Positions 25,761 to 34,024 of a stretch of DNA of 64,000 bases are shown here, piece after piece. Positions within the stretch are counted from its first letter, which is position 1. Each line of letters begins with the position of its first letter. A program made the position numbers and the translations under genes. Origin of the DNA: CBDFHC01 sp965247585 (GTDB lineage Bacteria > Chloroflexota > Dehalococcoidia > Lucifugimonadales > GCA-2712585). The stretch is from NCBI GenBank assembly GCA_965247585.1, contig CBDFHC010000002.1, forward strand, positions 372,001 through 436,000. The letters run 5' to 3'. The notes under the pieces are model-generated. The model did no database searches, was not told where the DNA came from, and saw only the letters and a program-made list of their open reading frames with translations.

Positions 25761-27095
25761 ATGAAACCATCCGCGAAGATTCGAAATACAGCCATCGCTC
25801 TACTCTTGACCGTTGGGACTGTCCTGCTGCTGGCCGTGGGCGGCGGGGCGATACGCTGGTGGCCGGGCGACGGCAGCGGGGAAGATAAGATGGGAGGGGA
25901 CCCCGGGGTAGCGGAGGGCTCGGCGTCTTTCGCTCCGGGTGTGATGGGGCAAGGATTCGGTTTTCCGGACAGCGGTGCTGGGGTGATGCTGCCTTACGAA
26001 TCGCTGGACGGGCTCAACCAGAGCACGTTCATGGTGTGGCTAAAGACGTCCAAGAGCCCGGAGGTGATCATATCGGGGGCCAGCCAGCAAGATGCCTCCG
26101 AGTTCCGGCTAGGGATTCCGTCCGCCGGGTCTATTCGGTTGCAGATAAGAGGATCCTCGTTCCTGGTGCCGGTTGACGGAGTGGCCGACGGCGAGTTCCA
26201 CCAGCTAGCCTGGGTACGGAGGGAGTCCGGCAAGAACGAGATTTATGTTGACGGAGTAAGGCGGGGCGCGGGCGAGCTTATTCGGTTCCCGTTCTCCATA
26301 GACCCACGGGGGCTGTGGCTGGGGCAGGCACAGGTTGGGGTAGGTGTCTTTAATCCGGAGCGGGCGTTTATCGGGGCGATGGACGAGGTAGAGATCCACA
26401 ACCGGGCGTTCTATTCGGATGAGGTTGAGTCCACCTACGTTCAGCAGGCCAGGCTGGTGGCGCTGGCGAGCTCTGCCAGCGGTGACGCCGGCCAATCAGC
26501 ACCGGCAGCTATCGCAGAACTAGTGGCGGACGTCAGTCGGGCGGTGGTAAGGGTGAGGAGCGATGCCGGAGAAGGCTCGGGAATGATAATCGGCCGAAAT
26601 GGACTGGTGCTGACAGCTGCACACGTTGTAGAAGACGACAACGAACCCAGCGTGTTACTGGCCAACGGGCTAACTTACCCGGCGTCCTTGGTGGCGCTGG
26701 ACACGGACAGGGACGTAGCGGTCCTCAAGATAGAGGAGACAGACCTACCGACTGTGGACTTCGGGAGTAGTGCCGATTTGTCGGTGGGAGACGATGTTCT
26801 CTTATTCGGCCATTCATTGTCGCTGCCCGGGCCGGTTAGCGTCACCAAGGGAGTGGTTTCAGCGGTGCGGCAGGGAGCGTTGGAGGGTGTGCGACACATT
26901 CAGACGGACGCCGACTGCGCAGTGGGGTGCAGCGGAGGCCCAATGGTCAACTTGGACGGCGAAGTGGTGGGGGTAGTCCTAGGGGGCCAAAACGCGATAC
27001 AGGTCTTCGAGGGCGTTGAGATTTCGGCCGGCAGTCCCATTGGCTTCGCGTTGGCTATAGACAGCATCAGGGAGCTGTTGGACAGCGTAGATTAA
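25761..27095 (+). CDS. Membrane-anchored or secreted LamG - trypsin-like serine protease
   Basis: 444 residues from ATG 25761 (a GTG at 25743 is also possible). An N-terminal hydrophobic segment (NTAIALLLTVGTVLLLAVGG) is a signal anchor. Residues about 45-230 form a LamG/concanavalin-like domain (STFMVWLKTSKSPEVI, GEFHQLAWVRRESG, AFIGAMDEVEIHNRAF). The C-terminal half is a trypsin-like protease with the triad His288 (LTAAHVV), Asp318 (DRDVAVL) and Ser391 (GCSGGPMV). No PDZ domain follows, unlike DegP/HtrA. The LamG part likely binds sugar or a surface ligand. Acts outside the membrane. Confidence 0.83.
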   Translation: MKPSAKIRNTAIALLLTVGTVLLLAVGGGAIRWWPGDGSGEDKMGGDPGVAEGSASFAPGVMGQGFGFPDSGAGVMLPYESLDGLNQSTFMVWLKTSKSPEVIISGASQQDASEFRLGIPSAGSIRLQIRGSSFLVPVDGVADGEFHQLAWVRRESGKNEIYVDGVRRGAGELIRFPFSIDPRGLWLGQAQVGVGVFNPERAFIGAMDEVEIHNRAFYSDEVESTYVQQARLVALASSASGDAGQSAPAAIAELVADVSRAVVRVRSDAGEGSGMIIGRNGLVLTAAHVVEDDNEPSVLLANGLTYPASLVALDTDRDVAVLKIEETDLPTVDFGSSADLSVGDDVLLFGHSLSLPGPVSVTKGVVSAVRQGALEGVRHIQTDADCAVGCSGGPMVNLDGEVVGVVLGGQNAIQVFEGVEISAGSPIGFALAIDSIRELLDSVD

Positions 27096-27106
27096 CTCCG
27101 GCTAAA

Positions 27107-27133
27107 GACGCCCGCCCAACGGAGGCGAGCGTC
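27107..27133. terminator. Hairpin between convergent genes
   Basis: An imperfect GC-rich stem, GACGC-C-CGCC (27107-27116) pairing with GGCG-A-GCGTC (27124-27133) around a 7-nt loop, lies between the stops of two convergent genes. No run of T follows on either side, so intrinsic termination is doubtful. Confidence 0.35.
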
Positions 27134-27147
27134 AAAGGATTAACGGC

Positions 27148-27798
27148 TCAGGCGCTCCAGTCCCCGATTGTTTTGTAAACGGCCCTGGTAGTATTCAGCG
27201 TGTGGGGCCGTACCTTTTCGGGCCAGTCGCCGTAGTCGGCGTTGGAACGGAACTCTTTGGTAGAAGGCACGTCAGGGTTGTCCATTTCAAAAACGGTCAT
27301 ATAGCGGGGAACCCCCGTGTCTCCGGTGGTGTGGAATCGAGCGCCGCGGACCATGCCGGGGGTCTTCATCACGAAGGGGAAGTGCTCCGAGTTGTAGACG
27401 CGGTTGAAAGCGTCCTCGTGTTCCGGGTCCACGTCCAGGCGCACCACGAAGATGTATGAGGCGTCCCTGGAGGCGTTGGCAGCGGTAACTCCGGTGGCCT
27501 GGTACTCAGCGAAGACGTGGTTGCGAAAATAGGGTCGTACGAGATGGGGCCACTTTCCGGTGCCGGAACCGGCACGCCAAGCATCGGTCTGGTACAGGCC
27601 GGGCTGCTCAAAGCGGTAGACGGCCAGGTAGCGCTGGACGCCAGGATCAGACGTAGCGTAGCGGGCCGCCGAGGTGACGCCGGGTACGGTCAGCATGGCC
27701 GGGATGTGTTCGCTGCCGTAGCGCTGGTTGAATACTTCCTCATGATCAGGGTCTATGTCCAGGTGGACGAAATAGAGGAACGGGGACTCGGTCAACAT
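27148..27798 (-). CDS. Tandem dimeric alpha-beta-barrel protein (EthD/DUF4286-like)
   Basis: 216 residues built from two related halves of about 105 aa. Half one: LYFVHLDIDPDHEEVFNQRY, then GVTSAARYATSDPGVQRYLA. Half two: IFVVRLDVDPEHEDAFNRVY, then GMVRGARFHTTGDTGVPRYM. Such ferredoxin-like alpha-beta barrels are found in EthD, NIPSNAP and monooxygenase-like proteins and usually form dimers; here the dimer is fused. No catalytic residue is evident. It is the third gene of a minus-strand operon after FIST and a binding protein (26 nt gap). AAAGGAG precedes the ATG. Confidence 0.72.
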   Translation of the reverse strand: MLTESPFLYFVHLDIDPDHEEVFNQRYGSEHIPAMLTVPGVTSAARYATSDPGVQRYLAVYRFEQPGLYQTDAWRAGSGTGKWPHLVRPYFRNHVFAEYQATGVTAANASRDASYIFVVRLDVDPEHEDAFNRVYNSEHFPFVMKTPGMVRGARFHTTGDTGVPRYMTVFEMDNPDVPSTKEFRSNADYGDWPEKVRPHTLNTTRAVYKTIGDWSA

Positions 27799-27824
27799 GG
27801 CATTTCTCCTTTGGCGATAAGTAT

Positions 27825-28943
27825 TTATAGGGTTTGGCAGGCTGTCTTAGCATCCGGTGAGGGCACTGCTTGCGGGGGCCAAACGACCCGTTTGGCGCCG
27901 CAGCGCCACTGGACGACGACCATCTGATGGCCGACCTGCCTTCGAGTGGCCGGGTCGAGCCGGAAGCGCCCGTAAAAGGTGGTGAAGTCCGAGCGAAGGG
28001 CGGTATTTAGGAGCAGCGTATCCTCCAACGTACCTGCCTCTTCAATGCATCGCTGGGCCACAAGACCGGCGGCGTAGGCCTGGGCACGGGGGTAGTCGGC
28101 GTCCGCCAATCCCAAGTCTGAAGCGGAAGGCCCGTAATCCGGTTCAATGTTGGCGTTGTGCTCCCATTGGCTGGGACCGAGGAATCCTTCGGCGCGTGAA
28201 CCCAGGGCCTCCTTGAATTGCTGAGTAGGCGTGGCGATTAGGGCCACCCGGTGGGGGGGTATTCCGGCGTCCAACAGGGCGCGGGCCAGGGTGATGTCAT
28301 CTTCCAGGCGGCCCACCCCGAGGATGAGGCCGGCATCGGAGGCCTTGAGACTGTCTACCACGCCTGATAGGTCTGGGCCGACGGGCTGGTATGGGTGCAA
28401 TACAGGTTGGGGAAGACCTAGCGTAGCGGCGTAGTCCGCTGCGCCGGTTGCCACTGCTTGGGGAAAGGCGCCTCTGGAGGAATAAACGAGTGTGATGTTA
28501 GGAGACGCGGGCTTTCGGGTTAGCGCCAGGTCGATCACGCCGTGGAAGTACCGTTCGGCGGGGGTCAAGATGTTCACTAGCCATTCCACACCCGGGCCGG
28601 AGGTCTGGTGGGCAGCGCCACCGTGGTTCCATAGAAGTTTGCGGTAACGCAGGGCCACGCCGGCCGCTGCCAGGGTCAAAACGCTGGAGTAGGGGCCGAA
28701 GAGCAGGTCCACCCGATCATTTAGAATCAGCCGCTCGGTGACGTGTTGAGCGCGCTCTTTGCGGCCGGTATCGTCATGGTGATACAGGTCAATGCGTCGA
28801 CGCTGAGGGCCGACCAGGAGCCCACCCGCGGAGTTGGTATCTCGGACCCAGGCGGAAAGACCGTCGAGGGCCTGACGTCCCAGTGTGGCAAAGGGCCCGG
28901 AAAGGGAGACGGCGATTCCAGCCTTTAGAGCTGGGGGGATCAC
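27825..28943 (-). CDS. Periplasmic-binding-protein-like (Peripla_BP_6) ligand-binding protein, no signal peptide
   Basis: 372 residues of the branched-chain amino-acid binding-protein fold. It begins directly with the first strand of the domain (LKAGIAVSLSGPFATLGRQA), followed by IDLYHHDDTGRKERAQHVTE, DLLFGPYSSVLTLAAAGVAL and the hinge region near VALIATPTQQFKEAL. No signal peptide or lipobox is seen and no permease genes are nearby, so a cytosolic sensor like AmiC is more likely than an ABC transport role. GTG start, 10 nt after the FIST stop, i.e. tightly coupled. Ligand unknown. Confidence 0.78.
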   Translation of the reverse strand: MIPPALKAGIAVSLSGPFATLGRQALDGLSAWVRDTNSAGGLLVGPQRRRIDLYHHDDTGRKERAQHVTERLILNDRVDLLFGPYSSVLTLAAAGVALRYRKLLWNHGGAAHQTSGPGVEWLVNILTPAERYFHGVIDLALTRKPASPNITLVYSSRGAFPQAVATGAADYAATLGLPQPVLHPYQPVGPDLSGVVDSLKASDAGLILGVGRLEDDITLARALLDAGIPPHRVALIATPTQQFKEALGSRAEGFLGPSQWEHNANIEPDYGPSASDLGLADADYPRAQAYAAGLVAQRCIEEAGTLEDTLLLNTALRSDFTTFYGRFRLDPATRRQVGHQMVVVQWRCGAKRVVWPPQAVPSPDAKTACQTL

Positions 28944-28953
28944 CCCAAAGGGC

Positions 28954-30141
28954 CTACGCTTCCCTGGGGCGGAAGATACCGAAGGAGCTGGTGTAACCGT
29001 GGATGTAGGTGGTGCCGCTTACGGGGCCAATCTCGCCGTTGCAGAAGAACCCGCCCAGTGGGACCTCGCCCACGGCGCCGCGGAACAGGTCCGTATCGTG
29101 GTCAGGGTGGCCATAGAGGTACATGCCGCGGCCCAAACAGGAGAAGAGGAGTGCGCCAGTGGGGTCGCCACGGTGCTCGCCCTGGGTGTAGCGTGCTAGG
29201 AGGGCTGCCAGCTCTTCGGCGGACGTGAGGGCGTCACGAAGGTGAAACTGGACGATTTGGCCCTCGCGGAGCATCTCGCCAATTCCCAGGGCGCCGACGC
29301 GAGGGTCCATACCGACGATGTTTCGGATAAGGAAGTCTCCAAGCTGTGGATCGTCTTTGAACTCGTCCATGACCACGCCCAGGAACAGGGAATCGCGCAC
29401 CAACTCCTGGTCGCGCTCGTTCTGGGCATCATAAATCTCGCGCAGCACTTCCAGGGCAGGCCGGTCATCCAGCTCCAGCAAGAGGTTGCGGTCGCTCTTG
29501 GTAACGCGCATGGGAATGCCGATGGGGCGGCATCCCTGGGCGACAATGGTGTCCACAATGATGTTACCGTGAAAGGCCAGTCCAACGGCGCCGGAGCGGT
29601 ACACCTGGTCATCCAGAATAAGGGCGTTGCTGCCTTCAAACTGTCCACCGCTGGCCATTCCACCGATCTTGATGCTACTGGCAAAGGCGTAGTCGAGCCC
29701 CATCAAGAGGTTTTCGCTGTGGATGGAGAATGGGTCAGTAAGAAGGAGAAAGCTGGGGTCTTTGGATGGCTCCGTGCGGACGAGCTCCTCCCAAACCTGG
29801 GGCGCCGAGTCCAGGTCAGGGAGACTGTCGCTGTCGACCCGAAACGGGACAATGTCCACATCAGGGAGCACGGCGCCAGTAAGCGATAGGCCCGGGCGCT
29901 GCTCTATCTCTCTGCCGTTGCCGATGACGCCGCCGGCGGAGCATCCGACCATGTTAGCGGCGTCAATCTTACTCCTTAGAGACTTCGGCAAATTGTCAAA
30001 GTAATCGGAGTGGTGAGGAGAGGCGAATACCACCAGAAGGTCGGGCTGGTCAGTGCCCAAACTGTCATTGAGAATGGAGGCGCAGCTATCCAGGGCCTCC
30101 TCAAAGGACTCGCTGTCTGACGCGGCGGACGCCCATTTCAT
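28954..30141 (-). CDS. FIST domain protein (FIST N and C)
   Basis: 395 residues. FIST-N: LLVVFASPHHSDYFDNLPKS, MVGCSAGGVIGNGREIE. Middle: DPFSIHSENLLMGLDYAF, KIGGMASGGQFEGSNAL. FIST-C: RDALTSAEELAALL, GALLFSCLGRGMYLYG, GEVPLGGFFCNGEIGPV. The FIST module is a proposed small-ligand sensor, often next to two-component or chemotaxis proteins. Here it stands alone as the first gene of a three-gene operon with a binding protein and an alpha-beta-barrel protein. GGAGG precedes the ATG. No transmembrane part. Confidence 0.82.
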   Translation of the reverse strand: MKWASAASDSESFEEALDSCASILNDSLGTDQPDLLVVFASPHHSDYFDNLPKSLRSKIDAANMVGCSAGGVIGNGREIEQRPGLSLTGAVLPDVDIVPFRVDSDSLPDLDSAPQVWEELVRTEPSKDPSFLLLTDPFSIHSENLLMGLDYAFASSIKIGGMASGGQFEGSNALILDDQVYRSGAVGLAFHGNIIVDTIVAQGCRPIGIPMRVTKSDRNLLLELDDRPALEVLREIYDAQNERDQELVRDSLFLGVVMDEFKDDPQLGDFLIRNIVGMDPRVGALGIGEMLREGQIVQFHLRDALTSAEELAALLARYTQGEHRGDPTGALLFSCLGRGMYLYGHPDHDTDLFRGAVGEVPLGGFFCNGEIGPVSGTTYIHGYTSSFGIFRPREA

Positions 30142-30831
30142 ACCCCAACCTCCGGAGGTGCGGTTAACGGTGAAAGTATACCAGAGGGTGTAATAGGCAG
30201 ATACACGGGAGAATGGTGCGAGCTGTTCGCAACCGGCACCGCCCGAGATGAGAATATTGAGCCTGGAGATTCCAATTTTCCGCAGAATGAACTATGTCGG
30301 CGCCGCTCAGCTAAGGCGAAGGTTGGCTTCTCCTAAGGGTTACAAATCGAAGGTTGGTGGTTCCCGCCCGCCCGCCGCGGAAGGTTTTTGAAAGTTTTTC
30401 TGAGGGACATCCTCAGACTCCCGCCAGAGAGTTTGTAAACAAATTGACGTGGCACAGCGGTTAGATGCGCTCTCCCCCCCTACCAGATTCCTCGATCCTC
30501 ACGGGCGGACTCGGAATGACATGGTGGGGGGCGGAATGCGGTATGGGCTCGTCCTTCGAGAGCCTCAGGATGAGCGGATTGGAGGCGTAGGAGGCTCATT
30601 TTCATAGGAATGCCATGACTTGTGCGGACACTCAACATGCGACAAGGTGGCGCTGACAATCCTGACGAAGGCAAAAGTCCACCAACTCAGAGAGGGTATT
30701 CCCCAACCGGACTGTCCCCCGGCAGGCGATTTTCGAGGGAAGGTGGCTCCATTTTCGAGGCGACGGAATGGCTTAATCACCATTCCTGGTGCAAAATAGA
30801 AAAATCTCAAAGAGGACGCCAAGGAGCCGAC
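30142..30831. other. 690-bp gap holding a repeat element
   Basis: No convincing gene in this interval. A reading frame that continues upstream from the DUF255 gene to 30622 has no homology-like sequence and no ribosome-binding site. Part of the interval is lower in GC, and two REP-like motifs lie at 30485-30577. Confidence 0.6.
30485..30577. repeat. REP-like intergenic repeat pair
   Basis: Two motifs of a kind often seen as interspersed repeats in metagenomic Chloroflexota-like contigs. The first (30485-30522) runs from AGATTCCTCG to CTCGGAATGACAT. The second (30548-30577) contains GTCCTTCGAG and CTCAGGATGAG, resembling the common CATCCTGAG...TCGAAGGA element. Recognised by memory of the motif, not by a search; only one copy exists in this window. 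Confidence 0.45.
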
Positions 30832-32880
30832 ATGCCCAACCGGTTGATTAACGAGACCAGTCCATACCTGGTGCAGCACGCAAACAACCCGGTGGACTGG
30901 TTCCCCTGGGGGGATGAAGCGTTAGCAAAGGCCCGTGAAGAAGACAAGCCGATTCTGTTAAGCATAGGCTACTCGGCGTGCCACTGGTGCCACGTCATGG
31001 AACGGGAGTCGTTTGAGAACGACGCGATTGCCCACCAAATGAACGAGAATTTTGTGAATATCAAGGTAGACCGGGAGGAGCGGCCGGACCTGGATTCGAT
31101 CTACATGCAGGCGGTACAGGCGCTGACAGGACAGGGAGGCTGGCCGATGACGGTGTTTCTGACGCCGGACTGCGAGCCGTTTTTCGGCGGGACGTACTAT
31201 CCGCCGGAGGACCGGGGTGGGATGCCAGGATTCCCCAGGGTGCTAGAGGGCATTTCCCAGGCCTACCAGACGCGGCGCGAAGATGTGGCTAAAGCCGGGT
31301 CCCAATTGACGAGCCGATTGCGCCAGTTCGGCGGCGTAAAATCCAGCACGCAGCTGTTGACGGAGGAAACGTTGACGGAGGCGGCTTTGCAACTGGAAGG
31401 GGCATTCGACCCGCAAAACGGCGGCTTTGGGGGGGCGCCAAAGTTCCCCCAGCCCATGATCTACGACTTCCTATTGCACTACTATCACGCCAGCAAGAGC
31501 CCCCGGGCGATGGAAATGGTGGACTTTTCGTTGGAACGGATGGCGCGCGGAGGCATGTATGACCAGTTGGGCGGCGGCTTCCACCGTTACGCCACGGATG
31601 CTTATTGGCTGGTTCCGCATTTTGAGAAGATGCTGTACGACAATGCACTATTAAGCCGGCTCTATCTGCACGCCTACCTGGTTACGGGACGTCAGGAGTA
31701 CCAGCACATTGTGGAGGAGACGCTAGACTACGTGTTGCGGGAGATGACGAACGCCGAGGGCGGCTTCTACTCGTCCCAGGACGCGGATAGCGAGGGCGTG
31801 GAAGGGAAAATTTTCGTTTGGTCGCCGGACCAAATTGTGGAGGCGCTAGGGGAGGAGGACGCCGAGCTTTTCTGCGCTTACTACGGGGTTACGGACGCCG
31901 GCAATTTTGAAGGCAGCAACATTTTGAACGTTCCCCAAGCGGCGGAAGTGGTGGCAAGGGAGGCCGGTGTAACGGCGGAGCGGCTGATGGCGTCTGTACG
32001 GCGAGGAAAAGAGACGTTGCTTGGAGTGAGATCGAAACGGATCGCTCCAGACCGGGACGATAAGGTGTTGACGGCATGGAACGGACTCATGCTTCGGAGT
32101 TTTGCCGAGGCGGCGGCAGTGCTCCAGCGCGAGGACTACCGAGCGGCGGCGGAGACGAACGCCAGATTCCTGGTGGAAAAGCTACGCGCAGACGGGCGAG
32201 TACTTCGCACATATAAGGATGGCAGGGCCAAGCTTAACGGATACCTGGAGGACTATAGCTTCCTGGCGGACGGACTGCTGGGAGTATATGAGCTGACGCT
32301 GGACCAGTGCTGGTTGGATGAAGCCAAGGCGCTGGCGGACGGGATGGTGGGGCTGTTCTGGGTTGAAGAGGAAGGGGTGTTTTTCGACACGGGAAAGGAC
32401 CACGAGGCGTTGCTGGTGCGACCGAGAGAGCTGTTCGATAACGCGATACCGTGCGGCTCATCTGTGGCGGTGGAGGTGCTGTTGAAGCTGAGTTTGCTCA
32501 CCGGCGAAGAGGAGTACCGCAGCATCGGCTCCCGGGCGCTGCATTCGGTGGGGCCGCTTTTGGGCCAACACCCGTTGGGCATGAGCCGCTGGCTATGCGG
32601 GCTGGACTTTTACATCCACCGCCCCAAGGAGATAGCCGTAGTGGGTGGCCGAACGGAAGAGGCAACTCAAGCCCTGCTGAGAGAAGTGCACGGGCGCTAC
32701 CTGCCCAACAAGGTGCTGGCCGCCACGGAGGAGGAGGATGTGACGGGGACGCATGAGCTGCCGCTGCTCCGGTTCCGCACGCTGGTGAGGGGTCAGCCCG
32801 CCGCTTATGTGTGCGAGGATTATGTGTGCCAGCTACCGGTGACGGAGCCCTCAGAGCTGGCCCAGCAACTGGAAACGTAG
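30832..32880 (+). CDS. Thioredoxin-domain protein of the DUF255/YyaL/SPATA20 family
   Basis: 682 residues. The N-terminal thioredoxin-like domain begins MPNRLINETSPYLVQHANNP, with SACHWCHVMERESF carrying Cys50 and Cys53 (CHWC), then NENFVNIKVDREERPDLD and TGQGGWPMTVFL. The rest is an (alpha/alpha)6 barrel: GGFGGAPKFPQP, GGMYDQLGGGFHRYATD, VPHFEKMLYDNALL, DADSEGVEGKIFVW. This is a well-conserved family of unknown enzymatic role, related to N-acylglucosamine epimerase folds. The start has AAGGAG upstream; longer frames to 30622 are unlikely. Confidence 0.9.
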   Translation: MPNRLINETSPYLVQHANNPVDWFPWGDEALAKAREEDKPILLSIGYSACHWCHVMERESFENDAIAHQMNENFVNIKVDREERPDLDSIYMQAVQALTGQGGWPMTVFLTPDCEPFFGGTYYPPEDRGGMPGFPRVLEGISQAYQTRREDVAKAGSQLTSRLRQFGGVKSSTQLLTEETLTEAALQLEGAFDPQNGGFGGAPKFPQPMIYDFLLHYYHASKSPRAMEMVDFSLERMARGGMYDQLGGGFHRYATDAYWLVPHFEKMLYDNALLSRLYLHAYLVTGRQEYQHIVEETLDYVLREMTNAEGGFYSSQDADSEGVEGKIFVWSPDQIVEALGEEDAELFCAYYGVTDAGNFEGSNILNVPQAAEVVAREAGVTAERLMASVRRGKETLLGVRSKRIAPDRDDKVLTAWNGLMLRSFAEAAAVLQREDYRAAAETNARFLVEKLRADGRVLRTYKDGRAKLNGYLEDYSFLADGLLGVYELTLDQCWLDEAKALADGMVGLFWVEEEGVFFDTGKDHEALLVRPRELFDNAIPCGSSVAVEVLLKLSLLTGEEEYRSIGSRALHSVGPLLGQHPLGMSRWLCGLDFYIHRPKEIAVVGGRTEEATQALLREVHGRYLPNKVLAATEEEDVTGTHELPLLRFRTLVRGQPAAYVCEDYVCQLPVTEPSELAQQLET

Positions 32881-32964
32881 CCAGACCAGTCCGAGTAGAC
32901 CGGAGATAGGGGGGCTAGAATCCGCCGGATACGTTCCCCCGCTCAAAGCTAAGCTTCGACACCG

Positions 32965-32993
32965 TTGACACCTCCCTTGGGTCACCCTACCAT
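32965..32993 (+). promoter_or_regulatory. Promoter for the Rdx/SelW-like gene
   Basis: A perfect TTGACA (32965-32970), 17 nt, TACCAT (32988-32993). Start of transcription near 33000, then AGGAGG at 33011-33016 and the TTG start at 33023. The order -35, -10, Shine-Dalgarno and start codon is complete, so this gene is expected to be expressed from its own promoter. Confidence 0.6.
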
Positions 32994-33022
32994 CGGGGGC
33001 AGGTAATCTCAGGAGGTCCAAG

Positions 33023-33283
33023 TTGGCCGAGTCAAAGAAACTGAGCATAGAGATAGAGTACTGCCAGGATTGAGGGCATGCCCTGCGCGCCGCCTGGATG
33101 GCGGGCGATACGTTGGCCCGAAAGGGCGATAACATTGAGTCATTCCGTTTGGTGCCAGGCGGTCACGGGAAGTTTGACGTTCGGGTGGACGGGGAGCTAG
33201 TGGCGGAACACCGGCACGAGCCCAACGCCCACATCTTCCCGGGCCTTCAGGACCTTTTGAAGGCGATAGACACGCGCCTTTAA
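33023..33283 (+). CDS. Probable selenoprotein of the Rdx/SelW family (in-frame TGA read as Sec)
   Basis: 86 residues if the TGA at 33071-33073 is read as selenocysteine (position 17). The sequence starts at a TTG with AGGAGG 6 nt upstream and reads LSIEIEYCQDU, then GHALRAAWMAGDTLA. The Cys-x-x-Sec motif follows the first beta strand exactly as in SelW/Rdx proteins, and the continuation keeps family features: helix ALRAAWM, FRLVPGGHGKFDVRVDGEL (the LVPG...G-F-V/E-V block) and a C-terminal HIFPGLQDLLKAI. If TGA were a stop the product would be 16 aa, while the next in-frame ATG (33098) would lack the redox motif. A TGA nonsense mutation in a CxxC gene cannot be fully excluded, nor a sequencing error. 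Confidence 0.78.
33074..33107 (+). promoter_or_regulatory. Candidate bacterial SECIS element
   Basis: Directly 3' of the TGA lies GC-rich sequence able to fold. The best stem pairs CGCCGCC (33088-33094) with GGCGGGCG (33100-33107), leaving one bulged G and a TGGAT loop (33095-33099). The loop begins 21 nt after the TGA, within the 16-37 nt window used for bacterial SECIS models, and has a G at its second position. A shorter palindrome, GGGCATGCCC, stands nearer the TGA. Folding was done by eye. Confidence 0.5.
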
Positions 33284-33316
33284 CCCGCAGCTTGTAGTAG
33301 AGACCGCCGCAGCGGG

Positions 33317-34024
33317 CTATTTGGTGGCAGAAACGGCGGCGGAGAACCAGAACTGCCCGAACTGGACAGGCTTTTCTTCTGTGTAGGTTACCTCAGGGAA
33401 CCCGGCCGCCCTGATCTTTCCAAGATACTCCTCCACGGGCAGGGAACCAGATATGCAGCCCGTCAGAAGGGCCATATCGTTCTTTTCGGCCTCGGTGGCA
33501 GGCCGTGTCAATAGAATATCTGAAACCATGAGCCGGCCCCCAGGACGGAGCACGCGGAAGGCCTCCAGGAAAACAGCATCCTTGTCCGGCGCAAGGTTGA
33601 TAACGCAGTTGGAGATCACCACATCAACGCTCTCGTCTTCAACGGGGAGAGCTTCGATGTCCCCCATGCGAAACTCGACGTTGCCGAGACCAATTTGGGC
33701 TACGTTCTGGCGTGCTCGCTCCAGCATTTCGGTGGTGAAGTCCACGCCTATTACGACGCCGTTGGGACCCACCTGTTGGGCGGCATGGATACAGTCCAGA
33801 CCAGCCCCGCTACCCAGGTCCACTACTGTTTCCCCGGGCCGCAGACTGGCCAGGGCCACGGGGTTGCCACAACCAAAGGACACCGCACCCTCCGGCACCC
33901 CTTCTGCGCTAGCGACAGGAGAGCAGGCGCTGTCGCCTTCGGTATCACAGCAGGTGGATGCGCTATTCAGTTTCTCCGCGTAAACCTGAGAAACCTTAGC
34001 CTTTAACTCGCTAGAAGATGTCAC
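33317..34024 (-). CDS. arsM: Arsenite methyltransferase
   Basis: 235 residues. SAM-binding motif I is VVDLGSGAGLDCIHAAQQVG. The three cysteines expected of ArsM enzymes are visible as Cys52 (SFGCGNP), Cys140 (ISNCVINL) and Cys190 (TGCISGS), with an additional N-terminal Cys pair (25, 26). The enzyme methylates As(III) to volatile or less bound products. GTG start overlaps the arsR stop by 4 nt (GTGA), so both are one operon from the promoter at 34397-34424. The C-terminal domain (VEEYLGKIRAAGFPEV) fits. Confidence 0.88.
   Translation of the reverse strand: MTSSSELKAKVSQVYAEKLNSASTCCDTEGDSACSPVASAEGVPEGAVSFGCGNPVALASLRPGETVVDLGSGAGLDCIHAAQQVGPNGVVIGVDFTTEMLERARQNVAQIGLGNVEFRMGDIEALPVEDESVDVVISNCVINLAPDKDAVFLEAFRVLRPGGRLMVSDILLTRPATEAEKNDMALLTGCISGSLPVEEYLGKIRAAGFPEVTYTEEKPVQFGQFWFSAAVSATK

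Noticed and set aside
30622..30831. 70-residue N-terminal extension of the DUF255 protein
   Set aside because: It is not like the family, overlaps the repeat-rich gap, and AAGGAG stands before the ATG at 30832.
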